DNA of 64,000 nt from Nageia nagi (lineage: Eukaryota; Pinophyta). Location: positions 55,862,001 through 55,926,000 of the forward strand of contig JBITNC010000001.1 in assembly GCA_050084985.1 (NCBI GenBank), in the 5' to 3' direction. The position numbers and the translations under genes were made by a program. Below the pieces are notes generated by a model. It did no database searches, had not been told where the DNA came from, and saw nothing but the letters and a program-made list of their open reading frames with translations. The first letter of the stretch is position 1, and each line of letters begins with the position of its first letter. This document shows, in pieces, positions 10,801 through 22,652 of the stretch.

Positions 10801-11256
10801 GATAATCAACACATGTTTTATATATAATATGCATCTTTAAATTTTTGGCATGGCATCTTTGTGATAAATTATAATGCACCATTGATTAGTTCATGATGGA
10901 ATTTGTGTGATTCATCTATCTTTGATGAGATGAATATGTTGCATATAATTGATCTTGTTATTTAAGCTACTTATGATTTGTAGGTTCCTTTGAGATTTTA
11001 GGTTACTTACCTTAGGTATGTAGGCTCTTGGAGACTCTTCATGACTTCCAGTTAGATGACTACTTCATGTATATTGAAATCAGTTGTGGTTAATGATTGT
11101 ATTTGGCAAAGTAGTGAGTCTCAAAATAGATCTTTTTTACTTCATAAATTTGCAAAAAGAATTCATCTCCATTGTATCTATTTGGAGGAGAACTATCTTA
11201 CTTTCTCTCCTTATTATCTCTTACTCATTTTATCCCAATATTACATTAAAAGGTAG

Positions 11257-11750
11257 TGTTGTAATGTACAATGCATTATTGTAAAGATTTTGTAATAATC
11301 TTCTATGTAAATTCACTAGTACTTAAGGGTATTATTTGATACCTTAAGCATTTAAGTGAATATGATAATGTAACTTGTCCTACACTCCATGTCATGAGCA
11401 TGCCCCTTGGGTAAAAGGATGTGCATGTCATGCTATTGTACATTTGATAAAAAGGTGATCCAAAGAGGGATTTTGGCCTATAAATAGAAGGCTCCCTCTT
11501 TGTGATTACATACCAATTATGGAGTAAAGTTATGCTATATGATAGAAGTATCAGAGTTGAGATTAGGAGGATTGTAAGAGAGTTGTATTTGTGATTGAAG
11601 TAAAGATCTAGTTAGTGGATGTACTCCTAGTTGGAGGAACCACTTACATCTTGTGTTGTGAGATTGCTTTGTGAGTTTGTTAGATGTAATTATGAGATTT
11701 CATGTGATCTTGGTTGATTAAGAATTATCTTGTTAGTGTTAGTTCCTTCA
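11257..11750 (+). repeat. 3' LTR of the Copia element
   Basis: Partner of 3180-3673 with the same length and ends. The TATA box CTATAAATAG is kept at 11478-11487. The short purine tract AAAAGG just before 11257 is the likely plus-strand primer. Confidence 0.95.
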
Positions 11751-11755
11751 CACAA

Positions 11756-13019
11756 GATATTAAGCCTAGATTAAATGATAAAGAAAGAGTTTTCTAAGTT
11801 AATATGCTTATGTGACCTAGATAATTTTTTTATTTGAGTCCTTGATCATGCTGCATAAACTTATCCTAAATTGATGTATAGTTTAAAAGAAGCACTAAAA
11901 AGATTTTTGTAAATAATTTGAAATTATATATATTTTTAAAACTATTAGTAATATTATTAATATATAGTTACCACTAACCATTAGTGTTTAAGTCCTTTAT
12001 ACCCACATTTCCATAACCCCATGGTCACCACATCACATAAAGCCAAAATCTCCATTGACTTTAAATTTATCTACATAGCCCCCACCTACTTTCTACCTCA
12101 TGCTTATGCATCATACTCCACTCCATTTGGCCCACATGGGGAGTCATGACCTCCCATACCTCATTAATGTAGTAAGAAATATCTTTTCATATTTTCATTA
12201 CTCTATTTTTTAATTCAAAAAGCCCAATTTCTAAGGTAGAAAAACTTTATGTTTTATCATAAAGAATTATAAAAAGTAGTAAATATCATAATATTTTTTA
12301 TGGGCAATGTGATCATCTATGCTTAGTCAAAAAAAAAAATTCAAGTTTTAAAATTTAGAAATTCAAAAAAAAAAAGTTGTAAGATCAATTTTTAGCTTAA
12401 TAAAAAGTTAATTTGCAAGGCTCCCATAATACTTCTCATATTAAATTTTTATTTTATTTATTTTTATTTAGTTTTATTTTATTTTAGGAGCAAGATGTAA
12501 TATTTGATACAAAACAATTCAACCTGAATGACCTTCATTTGAGTCTTCAACCCTAATGACATATTTCAAGTACAAAACCATAAAAATAGAAAATTTATGT
12601 ATATCAACTTTTTCTTGTAAAAAATGTTCAACCATCACTGAAAAATACCATATCATGTTACTTCATGATCAAATTTATCGATATAACTGCTATAGTCACT
12701 ATGAGCTTAATTTATCAAAATTTCACTCATTTTGGTATTCAAAACATTAAAATACCCATCATGGCAATCCCATGATGACATCATACTACTAATTATCTTC
12801 TTGAGTTAATCATGCTTTTAGGATTTGATTCTCTATGATCATCTTCATGCACTTAGTTAGGGTATTATCATTTATCCTTTTGGTCCTTGATCCATTTATG
12901 GATCCTTAATGGAAAAATCTATGATGTATCATTTTTCATTTTAATATTTGAGGTAAAAAAAGATCCTCCATGAAAGAGACTATTAGGATTCAATATATAA
13001 ATATAAAGCTAACCAATTA
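11756..13019. other. A+T-rich spacer with no recognisable gene
   Basis: I see no domain, RNA gene or terminal repeat in this stretch. Homopolymer runs of A occur near 12330 and 12370. It lies between the Copia element and the LINE and is probably the old upstream region of the hydrolase gene. Confidence 0.55.
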
Positions 13020-13079
13020 GTTTACTCAAAACTAGAAAAAGAATTAAGTAAAACAAGATCACATAAGAGAAGGCACAAC

Positions 13080-14390
13080 CATGTAATGTGGCTCACCCAA
13101 TGTACATGGATTCAACCCATTCAAGTAGCCTAGCTTCTCTTAATACATGGATTCGACCTATTCAACAACTTCAATTCAAGTTAAAGCTACTAGAAGAGGC
13201 AATGACACTCAAGGAACCTAAGAAGTTCGTCTTGAAGGTCTACAACATGGTAATACTCCCGTGCTTGATGTTGACATCCATTGATGATTTTAATAATGCA
13301 TGTGGTTAGTTAGAGAACCATACCCTCATAGTGTATTTCCTGGGTTCCATACCCATAGATTCTATTATTCATAGCTAGGTTCAACAATACTAGACATCTT
13401 ATAGTGTTGAAGTTGAGGGTATTCAAAACCTTACTAAATGTTTCTTTCTATTTTGTTTTCCTAATGAGGACCATGCTAAATCTATATTTGACCATGGTCC
13501 ATGGTATATTAGAAACTCTCTCCTATTTTTCAACCATGGATAAGAGATTTTTCTGTCAAGGATGATGCTCCATTGAAAATACTCATTTGGGTTGAGGTCT
13601 CTACTCTCACAATTCCTCTTTGATCCTTCTTAGAGAAAATTATGGCTCTCCTAGGTACTTTCATCTATTCCAAACAACCAAGGTTCTATGGGGTTAACCT
13701 GTTCAAGAGAGTCTATGTGAAATTAGATTTATCCAAGGATCTTAGAGATCACTTAGCGGTTAAGGTTGACTAGTTTTCCTACTACCAGAGGTTGGTTTAT
13801 ATCAATTTGTTTAACACCTTTTATTGGTGCCAATTAGCTAACCATAAAATTAAATATTGCTCTCTCATGGAAGGATGGTTCAAATTTTGTAATCCAGTTG
13901 TGATTACACCCACAACTCCTATGAATCAACAAGTGGTTACTCCAAATTTTAACAATGGAAATAATGACCCATCAAGCCAATGGACCACTGTGAATAAAAA
14001 TATTGCAATGCAAGGTAAGGTGTTAGACAACTAAGCCCCATAACACCTCCCAAGGGGAGTGCTTCTTCTATCATAACTCCATAACCCATCTTATCTTGCC
14101 TATCACCCATAACTATTGTTCCTTCATTGACCTTAACCATCATGACCAATATCAATTCTGAGCGACATGTCATGGAAATTAAGTACAAAGAGGTTGTGAT
14201 GCATCCTAGTAAGCCCCAAATTTCCCTCGAATTTATGTCAACTACCCATCATGAAAAGCATCCTTTTAGTATATTTGTTGGCACCAACCATGCAAAATTC
14301 CTTGCAAAACCCTATTCCTCCCTTGGGGAATTAGGGGATACTAATGAATTTGACATTGAAAATGGTGAGGCAAGTTCGATGGTGATATGA
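13080..14390 (+). pseudogene. LINE ORF1 (DUF4283-like plus zinc knuckle), broken
   Basis: Around 13310-13540 the pieces resemble DUF4283, the plant LINE ORF1 RNA-binding domain: a CFFLFCFPNEDHAKSIF stretch followed by DHGPWYIRNSLLFF. Near 13710-13770 VYVKLDLSKDLRDHL matches the usual sequence before the knuckle. The knuckle at about 13815-13860 keeps three of four ligands; the first Cys is Phe. A Pro/Asn/Ser-rich tail follows. Stops and frame changes interrupt it at least at 13307, 13376 and 13770. ORF1 normally coats LINE RNA. Confidence 0.7.
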
Positions 14391-14399
14391 ACCTTGACT

Positions 14400-15260
14400 C
14401 CATGCAATGATTTTTATATCATTTAATGTTAGAGGGTTGATGTACCTAGTACAAAAATATTCAATCTATAGTGAAATTGCAAAAATCTTCAACTTGTATG
14501 GGAAACTCAATTTTCTTTGTTTACAAGAAGTTAAATTTTTTGAGTTTAACTTATAATGTGCCAACTCATTTTTATGGCTAGGTAGCACTTTGTATGCTAC
14601 TAATCATTATTAGGGCATACATGGTGCCATCACTTTGGTACTTCCAAGATGGAAATCCCTTTTAATCTCTTGGGGAGCAGAGCCTTCAAACCATGCCATA
14701 AGGACCCTTTTTGATATTAATGGAAAACCTTTTGGAGTTATCAGTATTTATGCTTCCAATCATGGCCCACATAGAAACTTGTTATGGCATTGGCTTACAT
14801 TATTTCTTCCCTAGGTAGTTTAGCTTTTATGTGGTGAATTCAATATGAATGAAAAGCTTGATGACAAGATTGGACATGTTCCTATGCATTAGTGTGCAAC
14901 CAAAAGGGATGCTTGATTTTTTCTCAAAAATAAGCATGGGTTGGTTGACTCCAATGCATGTCACATTGCTTAGATTTTTCTAGACTTCCTCTAATTCACT
15001 TGGTCTAATTTTCAAATTGGGGGTGATATAATGATTAAGAGGTTGGATAAGGTAATGCTTACAAACTACTCTGATTTTGTCTTTCAATGTGTTACTCAAG
15101 CAACACCTTTGGTCTTTGCCTTTCCGAATAACGTCATTTTTGATCATATGTCTATCATTTTTAAGGTTGCTCCTCCTCAACAACTCCCTCATACCTTTCA
15201 CTCTCAATTTTATCTCAATGTCTCTTTTTTGCATCACCCTACCACCATAACACATATATG
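14400..15260 (+). pseudogene. LINE ORF2 endonuclease domain (APE-type), broken
   Basis: The segment starts with SFNVRGL at about 14416, equivalent to the WNVRGL block. It then shows the CLQEVKF block with the catalytic Glu (about 14520), the ISIYASNHGPHRN block (about 14740) and CGEFNM at about 14830, where the usual GGDFN Asp is Glu. It ends with the FDH block at about 15140. Stops at 14550, 14610, 14812 and later break the frame. In live elements this domain nicks the target DNA to prime reverse transcription. Confidence 0.78.
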
Positions 15261-15689
15261 GATATTCTAGAATATTTTCCCTCGAGCCATAGGAAACATT
15301 GGTTGGATTGATTGTTGGAATGATGAAACTCGCTCAAATTCATAAGCACTCTAACATTGCCCTTAGAGAAAAGCTTGTGTGTGCTTCTATCCAAATCGAA
15401 GCTAATCCCTTAAGTGTCCCTTTTCAACAGCATGTTTCTATTATTTGACATGAGCTAAGGAAAGTTGAGTTGTATAAGCCCAAAGGTGCTCAAATCCAAG
15501 CTTGACTCCATTGGCTCAAAATTGGTGATACAGTATCCAAATAATTCTTCCAACATCTTTGGCCTTTGAGGTCAGTGGTGCAATTCAAAGCCATTATGGA
15601 TGAAACCACTTGAGTCACAAAGCCTTTTGATATAGCCAATGCTTTTGTCAAACACGATACTCATGTATTTTCTTCTCAAGAACTTACCT

Positions 15690-16660
15690 TGTAAAGTTAA
15701 AATGACATCTCAAAGTGTTGCATTATGGTTCCATATAAGCTCTCCCCTTCTCAAAAGGAAGCTTTTGACCACCCTCACTCTGATCTTAAGGACTTGAAAG
15801 TCACTCTTTCTTGCATGGAAAATGAAAAAACCCTAGGGTTAGATGGCTTCCCATGTGAATTCTATAAGGAATTATGGGATGTTGTCGGTCTTGATCTTCT
15901 ATGCATTTATCAAGAAACTCTCTTGAAAAGTTCTCTATTGCCCATAATTAATGAAGGTAATATCAAGTTCATACCCAAGTCAAGAGATATTTCTAGTTAG
16001 AGGCCTATCACTTTGCTTAATATCAACTATAAGATAATAGCTAAAGCTTTGGCTTTAAGACTTAGGACTCTTTTGCCCCAAATTGTTTGCCCTAAACAAA
16101 CTGGCTTCATACAAAGAAAACACATTATTAACAATGTCATTATTGTTCAGGAAGGAATGGAATGGGCCCGAATTTCTCAACAAGATACTCTTTTGATCAA
16201 GATTGATTTTGAAAAATCACATGACAAGATTGAATGGCATTTCATTCTTACTATGCTCAAAGTCATTGGATTTGGACAAATTTTTATAACCTTAGTTCAA
16301 ATGCTCTTTAATCAAGTTTCAACAGTTTTGACGCTTGATGGTATGCAAGCTAGCCAATTGGCCTTTTCAAGTCTATCATATAGGGTTTCCCTTTAAATAG
16401 CCCCTTCATTATATGTGTTAGTAGCTAAAGTGTTTGGCTATTTGTTAACAAACAAAGCTTATCAAGGGTTGGTGCACAAGATTTCTCTTCTTGCGAATCA
16501 CAATCAATTAATCAATGAGCATTTTGTTGATGATTCTTTTCTTACTTCAAGGGAAGATAAAAGCTCTATTCTCCAAGCTTTTGCTTATCTGGACACTTTT
16601 TGCAAAGCATCTTGTTCAAGTATTCAATGGTGAAAGAGTTCTTTCTATAAATAAGTGCTA
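15690..16660 (+). pseudogene. LINE ORF2 reverse transcriptase, broken
   Basis: Recognisable RT blocks are GLDGFPCEFYKELW (about 15835), RPITLLNINYKIIAKALA (about 16001), QTGFIQRKHI (about 16100) and motif A IKIDFEKSHDKIEW (about 16195). Motif C is FVDDSF (about 16520), with both aspartates present. Stops at 15998 and 16396 and a frameshift near 16400 separate the pieces. The thumb and connection continue beyond the nested element at 20450. Confidence 0.88.
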
Positions 16661-16738
16661 TCAGACATTTCTGATTGGCTAGATTTTTTCAAATAGTAAT
16701 GGATAAATCTAGGCAGAATATTCAAATTCCTAGGAATT

Positions 16739-17344
16739 TGATCTAGATTTATGTAGGAACGCAATAGAATAAACATATAACCATAAATATAGAGATGTAG
16801 TAGAAATAACACTTTATTTCATTAATGTCAAAGCATGAAATTTGCTTTGCAGACAGAATAGAAATAAAACTAGCTAAGGCACTAGTAGCTATCTCTGAGA
16901 AGAGATGTTGCGGCTACAGGCCTTTGAACTGCATTACAATGAGGCTTGAGGGCCTATTTATTACTGAGAAATAATGGAGAACCCTAAACATCCCAAAAAC
17001 CTAACCCTAGGAGATGAAGTGCCAAAACTATGGGCCCTGTTTGGGTAAATTGGTGTTTCAACTTCCCAGGGACATAACTTTTGCATACTATCTCCATTTG
17101 ATGCACATGATACCTCATTAGAAATCTCTATCTGAGGACTACAACTTTTAATATGAATTTCATCTCATGAAATGATGAATGATGATGCCCAAAAAAAATT
17201 ATTTAGGGCCTCAAAATGGCTCCGAAAGTTCAGGACCCAAAATTGCTAAAAATAGTAAGTTATGCCAACACTGACAAACTGAAAGAGATAATGGTGGGGG
17301 CCCAAGTGGAATAGGTAGGTGGCCACCAATATCCACCTGGATCA
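16739..17344 (-). repeat. 3' LTR of the nested Gypsy element
   Basis: 606 bp, matching 19843-20449 over its full length. The polypurine tract lies immediately to the right on the minus strand (complement of 17345-17357). Confidence 0.93.
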
Positions 17345-17349
17345 TTCCT

Positions 17350-18640
17350 CCCCCCTTAGAAAGCAATGGTCCCCATTGCATTAAGTTCCTCCATGAGATG
17401 AGGAAATTTCTGCTGAACTTGGTCCCTGGTGAACCACTTTCCTTGGTGCAGGAGTTGGCCAGCTTTGATAACTCGATATAGTTGGATCCTTTGTTGGTGA
17501 GTGTTCTTGATTTGCATGTCCATGATACAATCTGTGGTGGCCTATTCCATGCAATCTAGGTTTAACTCTGTTGGTGTGAGTTGTTCTGCAATGTTCGAAG
17601 TGTCCAGTAGAGGTGGGAAGTAAGGATGAAGGTAATCCACATTGAAGACTGGGTGCAGTCCAAGGAATGGTGGAATCCCAAGCTCGAAAGAATTATTCCC
17701 TACAGCCTTGGTGATGGGTTATGACCCGTATAGGAGTGGATGAAGCTTGCAATGGGGTCTAGTGAGGTGCTCCTTCTGCAAATGTAGCCATACTTTATCT
17801 CCCACCTGGAAGTTGTGTGGCACCTGGTGTTGATCATGGTGCTGCTTGTACTTCGCATTAGCTCTATCCAATATATCATGAACCTATTAGTGGATGTGTT
17901 GAATGCGCTCGATGAAGCTACTTACTTTATCAACTTCAAACTAGATGTGAGCTGAATCAACTTGAATTTACCTCTTGATTTCATTATTTTCTAGAACAGA
18001 GCATCGATAGATCGGTCCATTGGGTAGCAATGCACCTAGGGTCAGATCAATCGGGTGCTTGACCTGATAGTGCAGAGGAACCCCTGTGGGTGAGGTGAAG
18101 ATGTCCCCATACTCCTCCACAACCTTATCCATGTGTTGTTGTCGTGCAGAGGGGCCCTATCTGGAGGTCATGGCCATAGTCTTCTTCTTTCCCTGGGGGT
18201 AGATCATCAAGAAAATGAATTTTTTGGTTTGGGAAATGAGCTTACTACATTGTTTTGCAGTAACCAAAGAGATAGGATGTGGTACCTCTGGTATCCTATA
18301 CAACTTATTTCCCAAAGTAATAATAACAACACGAGGTCAAGACTCACACATAGCATGATGCTTCCACAAGTATGGTTGTCCTAATAATACATCAAAAACA
18401 TCAATAGGAGCAACGTCACATAATACCTCATCCATGAAGGGCTTGATGCTATAGGGAAGGTGACACTGTTGGCTGACGTGGAGATCTCATCCTTGGTGAA
18501 GCCACCTGATGGTGTATGGATGTGAGTGAGCTATGGTCGGCAAGCCCAACCACTTCATGACATCCATTGAAATGAGGTTCTTTTGGTTCCCATTATCAAT
18601 AAGGAACTATATAGGGGAGCCCTTTACCCACATCTAGGAG
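17350..18640 (-). pseudogene. pol: Nested Gypsy pol remnant: protease, RT edge and integrase C-terminus joined by a deletion
   Basis: Read leftwards from 18600, LIDNGNQKNLIS is the retropepsin site, with DNG where DSG or DTG is usual. The rest of the protease follows, then the HPIDLTLGALLPNGPIYR and LENNEIKR blocks that open a Gypsy RT (about 18070-17980). The next readable block, FIERIQHIH...ILDRANAKYKQ (about 17930-17850), belongs to the integrase C-terminus, followed by FQVGDKVWLHLQ. The junction is near 17955-17975, so over 2 kb of pol is missing. A weak chromodomain-like tail (GKWFTRDQVQQKFPHL) ends at the stop 17356-17358. Confidence 0.82.
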
Positions 18641-18779
18641 TGGAAGAGACGTTCCTCCTCCTCTGGATCTGATTCCTCCTTCTGGACCTTTGTAGTGGCA
18701 ATAATGGTATTGGGATTTGCATCAATAATCTATTTCCCTTTTTCATTCCCCTTTTCAAGTTCTAATTCAGAGTCAGAGC

Positions 18780-19713
18780 ATGCATTTGACTCAAAAGCCC
18801 TCATCTCAACCACTAGCGACTGCTTGGCTCGACACTCACTTATGTTGTGAGTGGAGCTCTTATGGAACTCACACCACTTTCCCGTTTCCTTCTTTAGCTT
18901 TTATGGTTTGTCTTTGGCAGCCATGCCTTGGCTCTATCCTTTGTTCTATGGTTTGGAAGCATCTTTCCCTTGCTTTTGATTCACAGATCCAAAGTCTCGC
19001 TTCTTCTGTTTGAATTTTTGCTCAATCTTGGCAGCATATCGGTATGCCATACCAAGCGAGGAGATGTCAAGGAACTCCATTTCCTCCTGAATGTATCTAT
19101 GCAGATAGCTACAATACTTTAGCACCAAATGTTTCTCTGAATCTTTGATACCCAACTTTGTGCGCAGGGTATGGAATATATTCATTAGCTCATGTACATC
19201 TTGATCCCTTTGCTGTCGCAGCATGATCCATTGTATGTACTTATCCTCATAGCTCCCCATGGGATAGTACTATTCCTTGATGGCATCTTGAAAAGAATTC
19301 CAAGTTGGTACGATCGAGAATAGAGAGGGTTCTGTCTGGTCCTCATTCTCACAGTAGGTTTCCCACCAGTCCTTAACATGAGGGGTAGCTTTGAGGAGTG
19401 TAAAAATAATCTTCTCCTGGTCTAAAAAGTCATGCATAGAGAAATATCCTTCTAATAGATTCAACCATCTATCTACTGCATCGACATCTATTTGACCCTC
19501 AAATATGGGAATGTCAAAATTTACTTGTACCTTAAAAGGAGTTGCAACTCCAGAGTGGCTATTGGATGCAGATGCACCACCGATGGGTACCCGTTGAAGG
19601 ATTTGAGCAAAGTTATCCATCATCGCGTTCCTTTATTTTTCGAGGGCCTCCTCGAGCAATATTTTGATAGGATCTCCTGCTCTCTCATCTTTCTTTTCAT
19701 CCCCCATGGGCAT
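18780..19713 (-). pseudogene. gag: Nested Gypsy gag, nearly readable
   Basis: The start codon is probably at 19713 (MPMGDEKKDERAGDP). A stop near 19630 interrupts it, after which long open stretches cover 19623-19270 and 19260-18946. The VNFDIPIFEGQIDVDAVDRW and YYPMGSYEDKYIQWIMLRQ blocks are typical of Retrotrans_gag, and a coiled, charged segment follows. Near 18860 the motif CEFHKSSTHNISEC is a zinc-knuckle-like CX2H..H..C box. Gag forms the particle. If RNA and other proteins came from a full-length relative, a deletion derivative like this could have been mobilised in trans. Confidence 0.85.
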
Positions 19714-19819
19714 TTTGTCGAGGTTTGCAAGGCTGATCTTGCAAAGGTTCCACCAGATCAAGCCTTAGCTCTTTATACCCCGACCTCGTTGGGGACATGC
19801 AAAGAAGGATCAAGAAAAA

Positions 19820-19842
19820 AAAATAGACTGCTCTGATACCAC
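19820..19842 (-). other. Primer binding site of the nested Gypsy element
   Basis: On the minus strand GTGGTATCAGAGCAGTC follows the LTR end, so the site is TGGTATCAGAGC, complementary to initiator tRNA-Met. It fixes the element's minus orientation. Confidence 0.92.
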
Positions 19843-20449
19843 TGATCCAGATTTATGTAGGAATGCAATAGAATAAATATATAACCATAAATATAGAGAT
19901 GCAACGAAAATAACACTTTATTTCATTAATGTTAAAGCATGAAATTTGCTTTGCAGATAGAATGGAAATAAAACTAGCTAGGGCACTAGTAGCTATCTCT
20001 GAGAAGAGATGTTGTAGCTACAGGCCTTTGAACTGCATTACAATGAGGCTTGAGGGCCTATTCATTATTGAGAAACAATGGAGCACCCTAAACATCCCAA
20101 AAACCTAACCCTAGGAGATGAAGTGCCAAAACTATGGGCCCTGTTTGGGTAAATTGGTGTTTCAACTTCCCAAGGATGTAACTTTTGCATACTATCTCCG
20201 TTTGACGCACATGATACCTCGTTAGAAAGATCTATCCAAGGAATACAACTTTTAGGATGAATTTCATCTCATGAAATGATGAATGATGATGCCCAAAAAA
20301 ATGTCATTTACGGCCTCAAAATGGCTCCGGAAGTTCAGGACCCAAAACTGCTAAAAATAGTAAGTTATGCCGACACTAACAAACTGAAAGAGACAATGGT
20401 GGGGGCCCAAGTGGAATAGGTAGGTGGCCACCAATATCCACCTGGATCA
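19843..20449 (-). repeat. 5' LTR of the nested Gypsy element
   Basis: 607 bp, partner of 16739-17344, with intact TGATCCAG...CTGGATCA ends. The duplicated target GAATT follows at 20450-20454. Confidence 0.93.
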
Positions 20450-20454
20450 GAATT

Positions 20455-21663
20455 CCATTTGCATTCCAAAGCACCTTAGTACAATTATGGGTTTATGTTC
20501 TTCAGAGGGTGGACAAAAAGCTATCTTAGTAGATTTCCAAGAAGCTTTCTCTAGTTAGCAAATTCCAAATTTGCTAAAAAAATCCTTGCTTATATGTATG
20601 TCTATTACTCATCTTGTTGGGTTCCCTCCCAAGCTTGTTACAAGAAGTTGGAAAAACTTCTCGAGGGTTTTTTATAGGTGAATACCAAAGAGAAGAAAGG
20701 CTTTCACAAAGTTGCTTGGGAATTCTATTATCTCCCTAAAAGATCAGGAAATATGGGTCTTTTTTATTGTCAATAACAAAGTCTTCCCTTGAGCGCTAAG
20801 TGGGTTATCAAAGCTTTACAATGATCTAAAACTTGGAAAGTTTTTCTTCGACATTATATGTCTCAAGGGATCCCTTTTGGAAAAAAATGTGGAAAGAGCT
20901 AGGCTTGCCCTTTTTAATTGTTGCCCTAGGTCCTATCAAGATTGTCAGCTCTTCTATTTGTAAAAATATTTGGAAAACTTGGGAAGTCATCAAACCTTGG
21001 CTCATCTGGAAGAGTAATGGTCGACACAAATGAGTTGCTCTTGCTTCTCTCAATATCTGATGGTCTCTTTTTATCAAATTGCAAAATCAACCATTAGTTG
21101 CCATTCAATGGATTCAAACTAATCTTTTCTTCAAAAAAGGGATATTTTCCCTTTATGATTTCTTTGTTCATTCCTCCAAAGACTTGAGCCCTTGTGAGAC
21201 TTTCAACCTTTTTCATGCTTTTAAGCATGAGAATAAGGATACTTACGATATTGTGCTTAATTACACACCTTTCTCATTGTGGCCCAAGCTTGGGCAACAT
21301 TCTCAATATCAATGGTGGACATAATGGAAATGGTTTAAAGATACTTCTCTTTTCAAGTACATAGCTAAGCTTGGTTATAGTTGTATTTCACCTAATTTAC
21401 CTATGGTTCCCAAGCTTAATGAGATTTGGGATGTTGCCTCTTCTAATACAGTGTGGTGCTCCTTATTCAAGATGCTATGGATCAATAATATTGAACCCAA
21501 GCAAGCTTTCTTCACTTGGAGTTCAATTTTTCAAGGCCTTCATGTAGGCAATAGACTCATACATCTAGGTGTGGCTAACCCATTATGTCCCCTTTTTAAA
21601 AGAGACGAGTTGGTTATGCATCTTCTATGGTTCTATGGCAAAGCTCGTAAGCTATGGACCTAG
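20455..21663 (+). pseudogene. LINE ORF2 C-terminus with zf-RVT domain, broken
   Basis: This continues the LINE to the right of the nested Gypsy. KLLEGFL, KEKKGFHKVAW and YYLPKRSGNMGLF (20650-20765) match the region after the RT thumb in plant LINEs. From about 21400 the zf-RVT domain is recognisable in KMLWINNIEPKQAFFTWS, GLHVGNRLIHLGV and CPLFKRDELVMHLLW. The second Cys of CPLC is Phe and the final H..C pair is lost. Stops lie at 20680, 21031, 21060 and 21324. This domain is thought to bind nucleic acid during target-primed reverse transcription. Confidence 0.8.
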
Positions 21664-22652
21664 ACGGAGTCCTTTTTTTAGCCATATTTGAAGCAGCCAT
21701 TAACTTGGCTCCATAAAATTCTAGGAGACCCTCCAAATTTCTCTAAATCTATGAAAGAATTTTGGAATATCTTCAGAATTAGAATTATGTTCCATTTGTA
21801 GAAAGAACAAAATGTAGTTATTTTTTTTAGAAAGTATCCTTCTGCAATTTTTTTTTTGTAGCTGATAAGTTCATTATCTTTCATGACATTTGGTTTTAGA
21901 TCAAGGACCAAGTCAACAAGGTTGCCTTGGAAGTTAGCCACCTGCAAGAGCTCATTAGCCACTAGGGCAATGCATCGTGCTCGGTAAGCCATGTTCCTCT
22001 TGTATCAATCCAACATGAATGCTCGTGGTCCACACAATGCCCTCCCCCTCCCCTTAGGGAACAAGACCAAAGCTCTACCTACACATCTCACCAATGTCAT
22101 GATACTTGGGCTCCATATCCTCCACCTGTGTAAAGTGGTCATGGATGGGAATATTGTCCTAGCTCCCCTTATCAAATTTCTAGATCGGGTGATCCTCAAG
22201 CTCATCTCATCATAATGATGGCTGGGATGGTCAGATTGAGGGAGAAAACAACAAGTGGCATGGCATTTTCAATCTAGATCCAAATAATTTTGCAATTAAT
22301 GGAGTGGCGGTTGATGGATGAGTTGCTTAGTCATTTACTGTTGAGCATGCGCTATACGAGTTGAATTGGCAAGAGATTTGTGAAACATTGGATAACAAGC
22401 ACTCGCCACAAATTCCCTCTAATGTTTGGAAGCAAAATGAAAATATGATAGATCTTTCTGCAACCATTAATGCGGTGACCGTCTTTGTGCCAACTAACAC
22501 TCTGCTGACCAGTAATCCACCCACTTCTTGATGACATTGAATGCATATATTGATGTTTAACATCAATGATGATATTTTAATGTTGTTTACTTATAAATTT
22601 GATTAATTAACTTGTAATTTGTTTGAAACTTTATTTAAAAAAAAAAAAAAAA
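21664..22652 (+). other. LINE 3' end and poly(A) tract
   Basis: No domain is readable after 21663. The last stretch (22530-22633) is A+T-rich like a 3' untranslated region and ends in a run of A broken only at its edges (22634-22652). That run marks the LINE's 3' terminus. Confidence 0.65.

Larger units (their letters stand above)
3180..11750 (+). mobile_element. Complete, inactive Ty1/Copia retrotransposon (8571 bp)
   Basis: Two LTRs of equal length (494 bp), both TG...CA, bound the element. A primer binding site complementary to initiator tRNA-Met follows the 5' LTR. Domains occur in Copia order: gag, protease, integrase, reverse transcriptase, RNase H. The flanking pentamers are CATAA (3175-3179) and CACAA (11751-11755), a target duplication with one mismatch. 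By eye the LTRs differ at about 25 positions (about 5%). The coding region is broken by many stops, mostly CAA, CAG or CGA turned to a stop, or TGG turned to TGA or TAG. Several catalytic Asp codons have become Asn. Unusual features are a 2.8-kb leader before gag and three blocks of short tandem repeats. Confidence 0.95.
16739..20449 (-). mobile_element. Ty3/Gypsy deletion derivative nested in the LINE (3711 bp)
   Basis: LTRs at 16739-17344 and 19843-20449 end in the inverted octamers TGATCCAG/CTGGATCA (one base changed at the left end). The target duplication is perfect: GAATT at 16734-16738 and 20450-20454. On the minus strand a tRNA-Met primer site follows the right LTR, and a purine tract AAGGGGGGAGGAA precedes the left LTR. 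The interior holds gag, protease, the N-terminal edge of RT and then directly the C-terminal part of integrase. RT, RNase H and the integrase catalytic core are absent. By eye the LTRs differ at about 40 positions (about 7%), largely transitions. Confidence 0.93.
13020..22652 (+). mobile_element. L1-type LINE, split by a nested Gypsy element
   Basis: Going 3'-ward there are a DUF4283/CCHC ORF1, an APE-type endonuclease, a reverse transcriptase, a zf-RVT C-terminus and a poly(A) tract at about 22634-22652. The nested Gypsy at 16739-20449 interrupts the reading just after the RT palm. Without it the LINE is about 5.9 kb, a normal length for a plant L1. The 5' boundary is uncertain, and I could not identify a convincing target duplication. 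Frameshifts and stops throughout show it is dead, and being the host of another insertion makes it older than that insertion. Confidence 0.85.

Noticed and set aside
13001-13020. AAGCTAACCAATTAG near the LINE 5' end as a target duplication of AAGCTATTGAATTGC after the poly(A)
   Set aside because: Only the first six bases match well, and the LINE 5' end is not defined, so the match is not convincing.
21678-21992. 104-codon minus-strand ORF within the LINE
   Set aside because: No known domain was seen and it lies antisense to the LINE 3' region; treated as a chance ORF.
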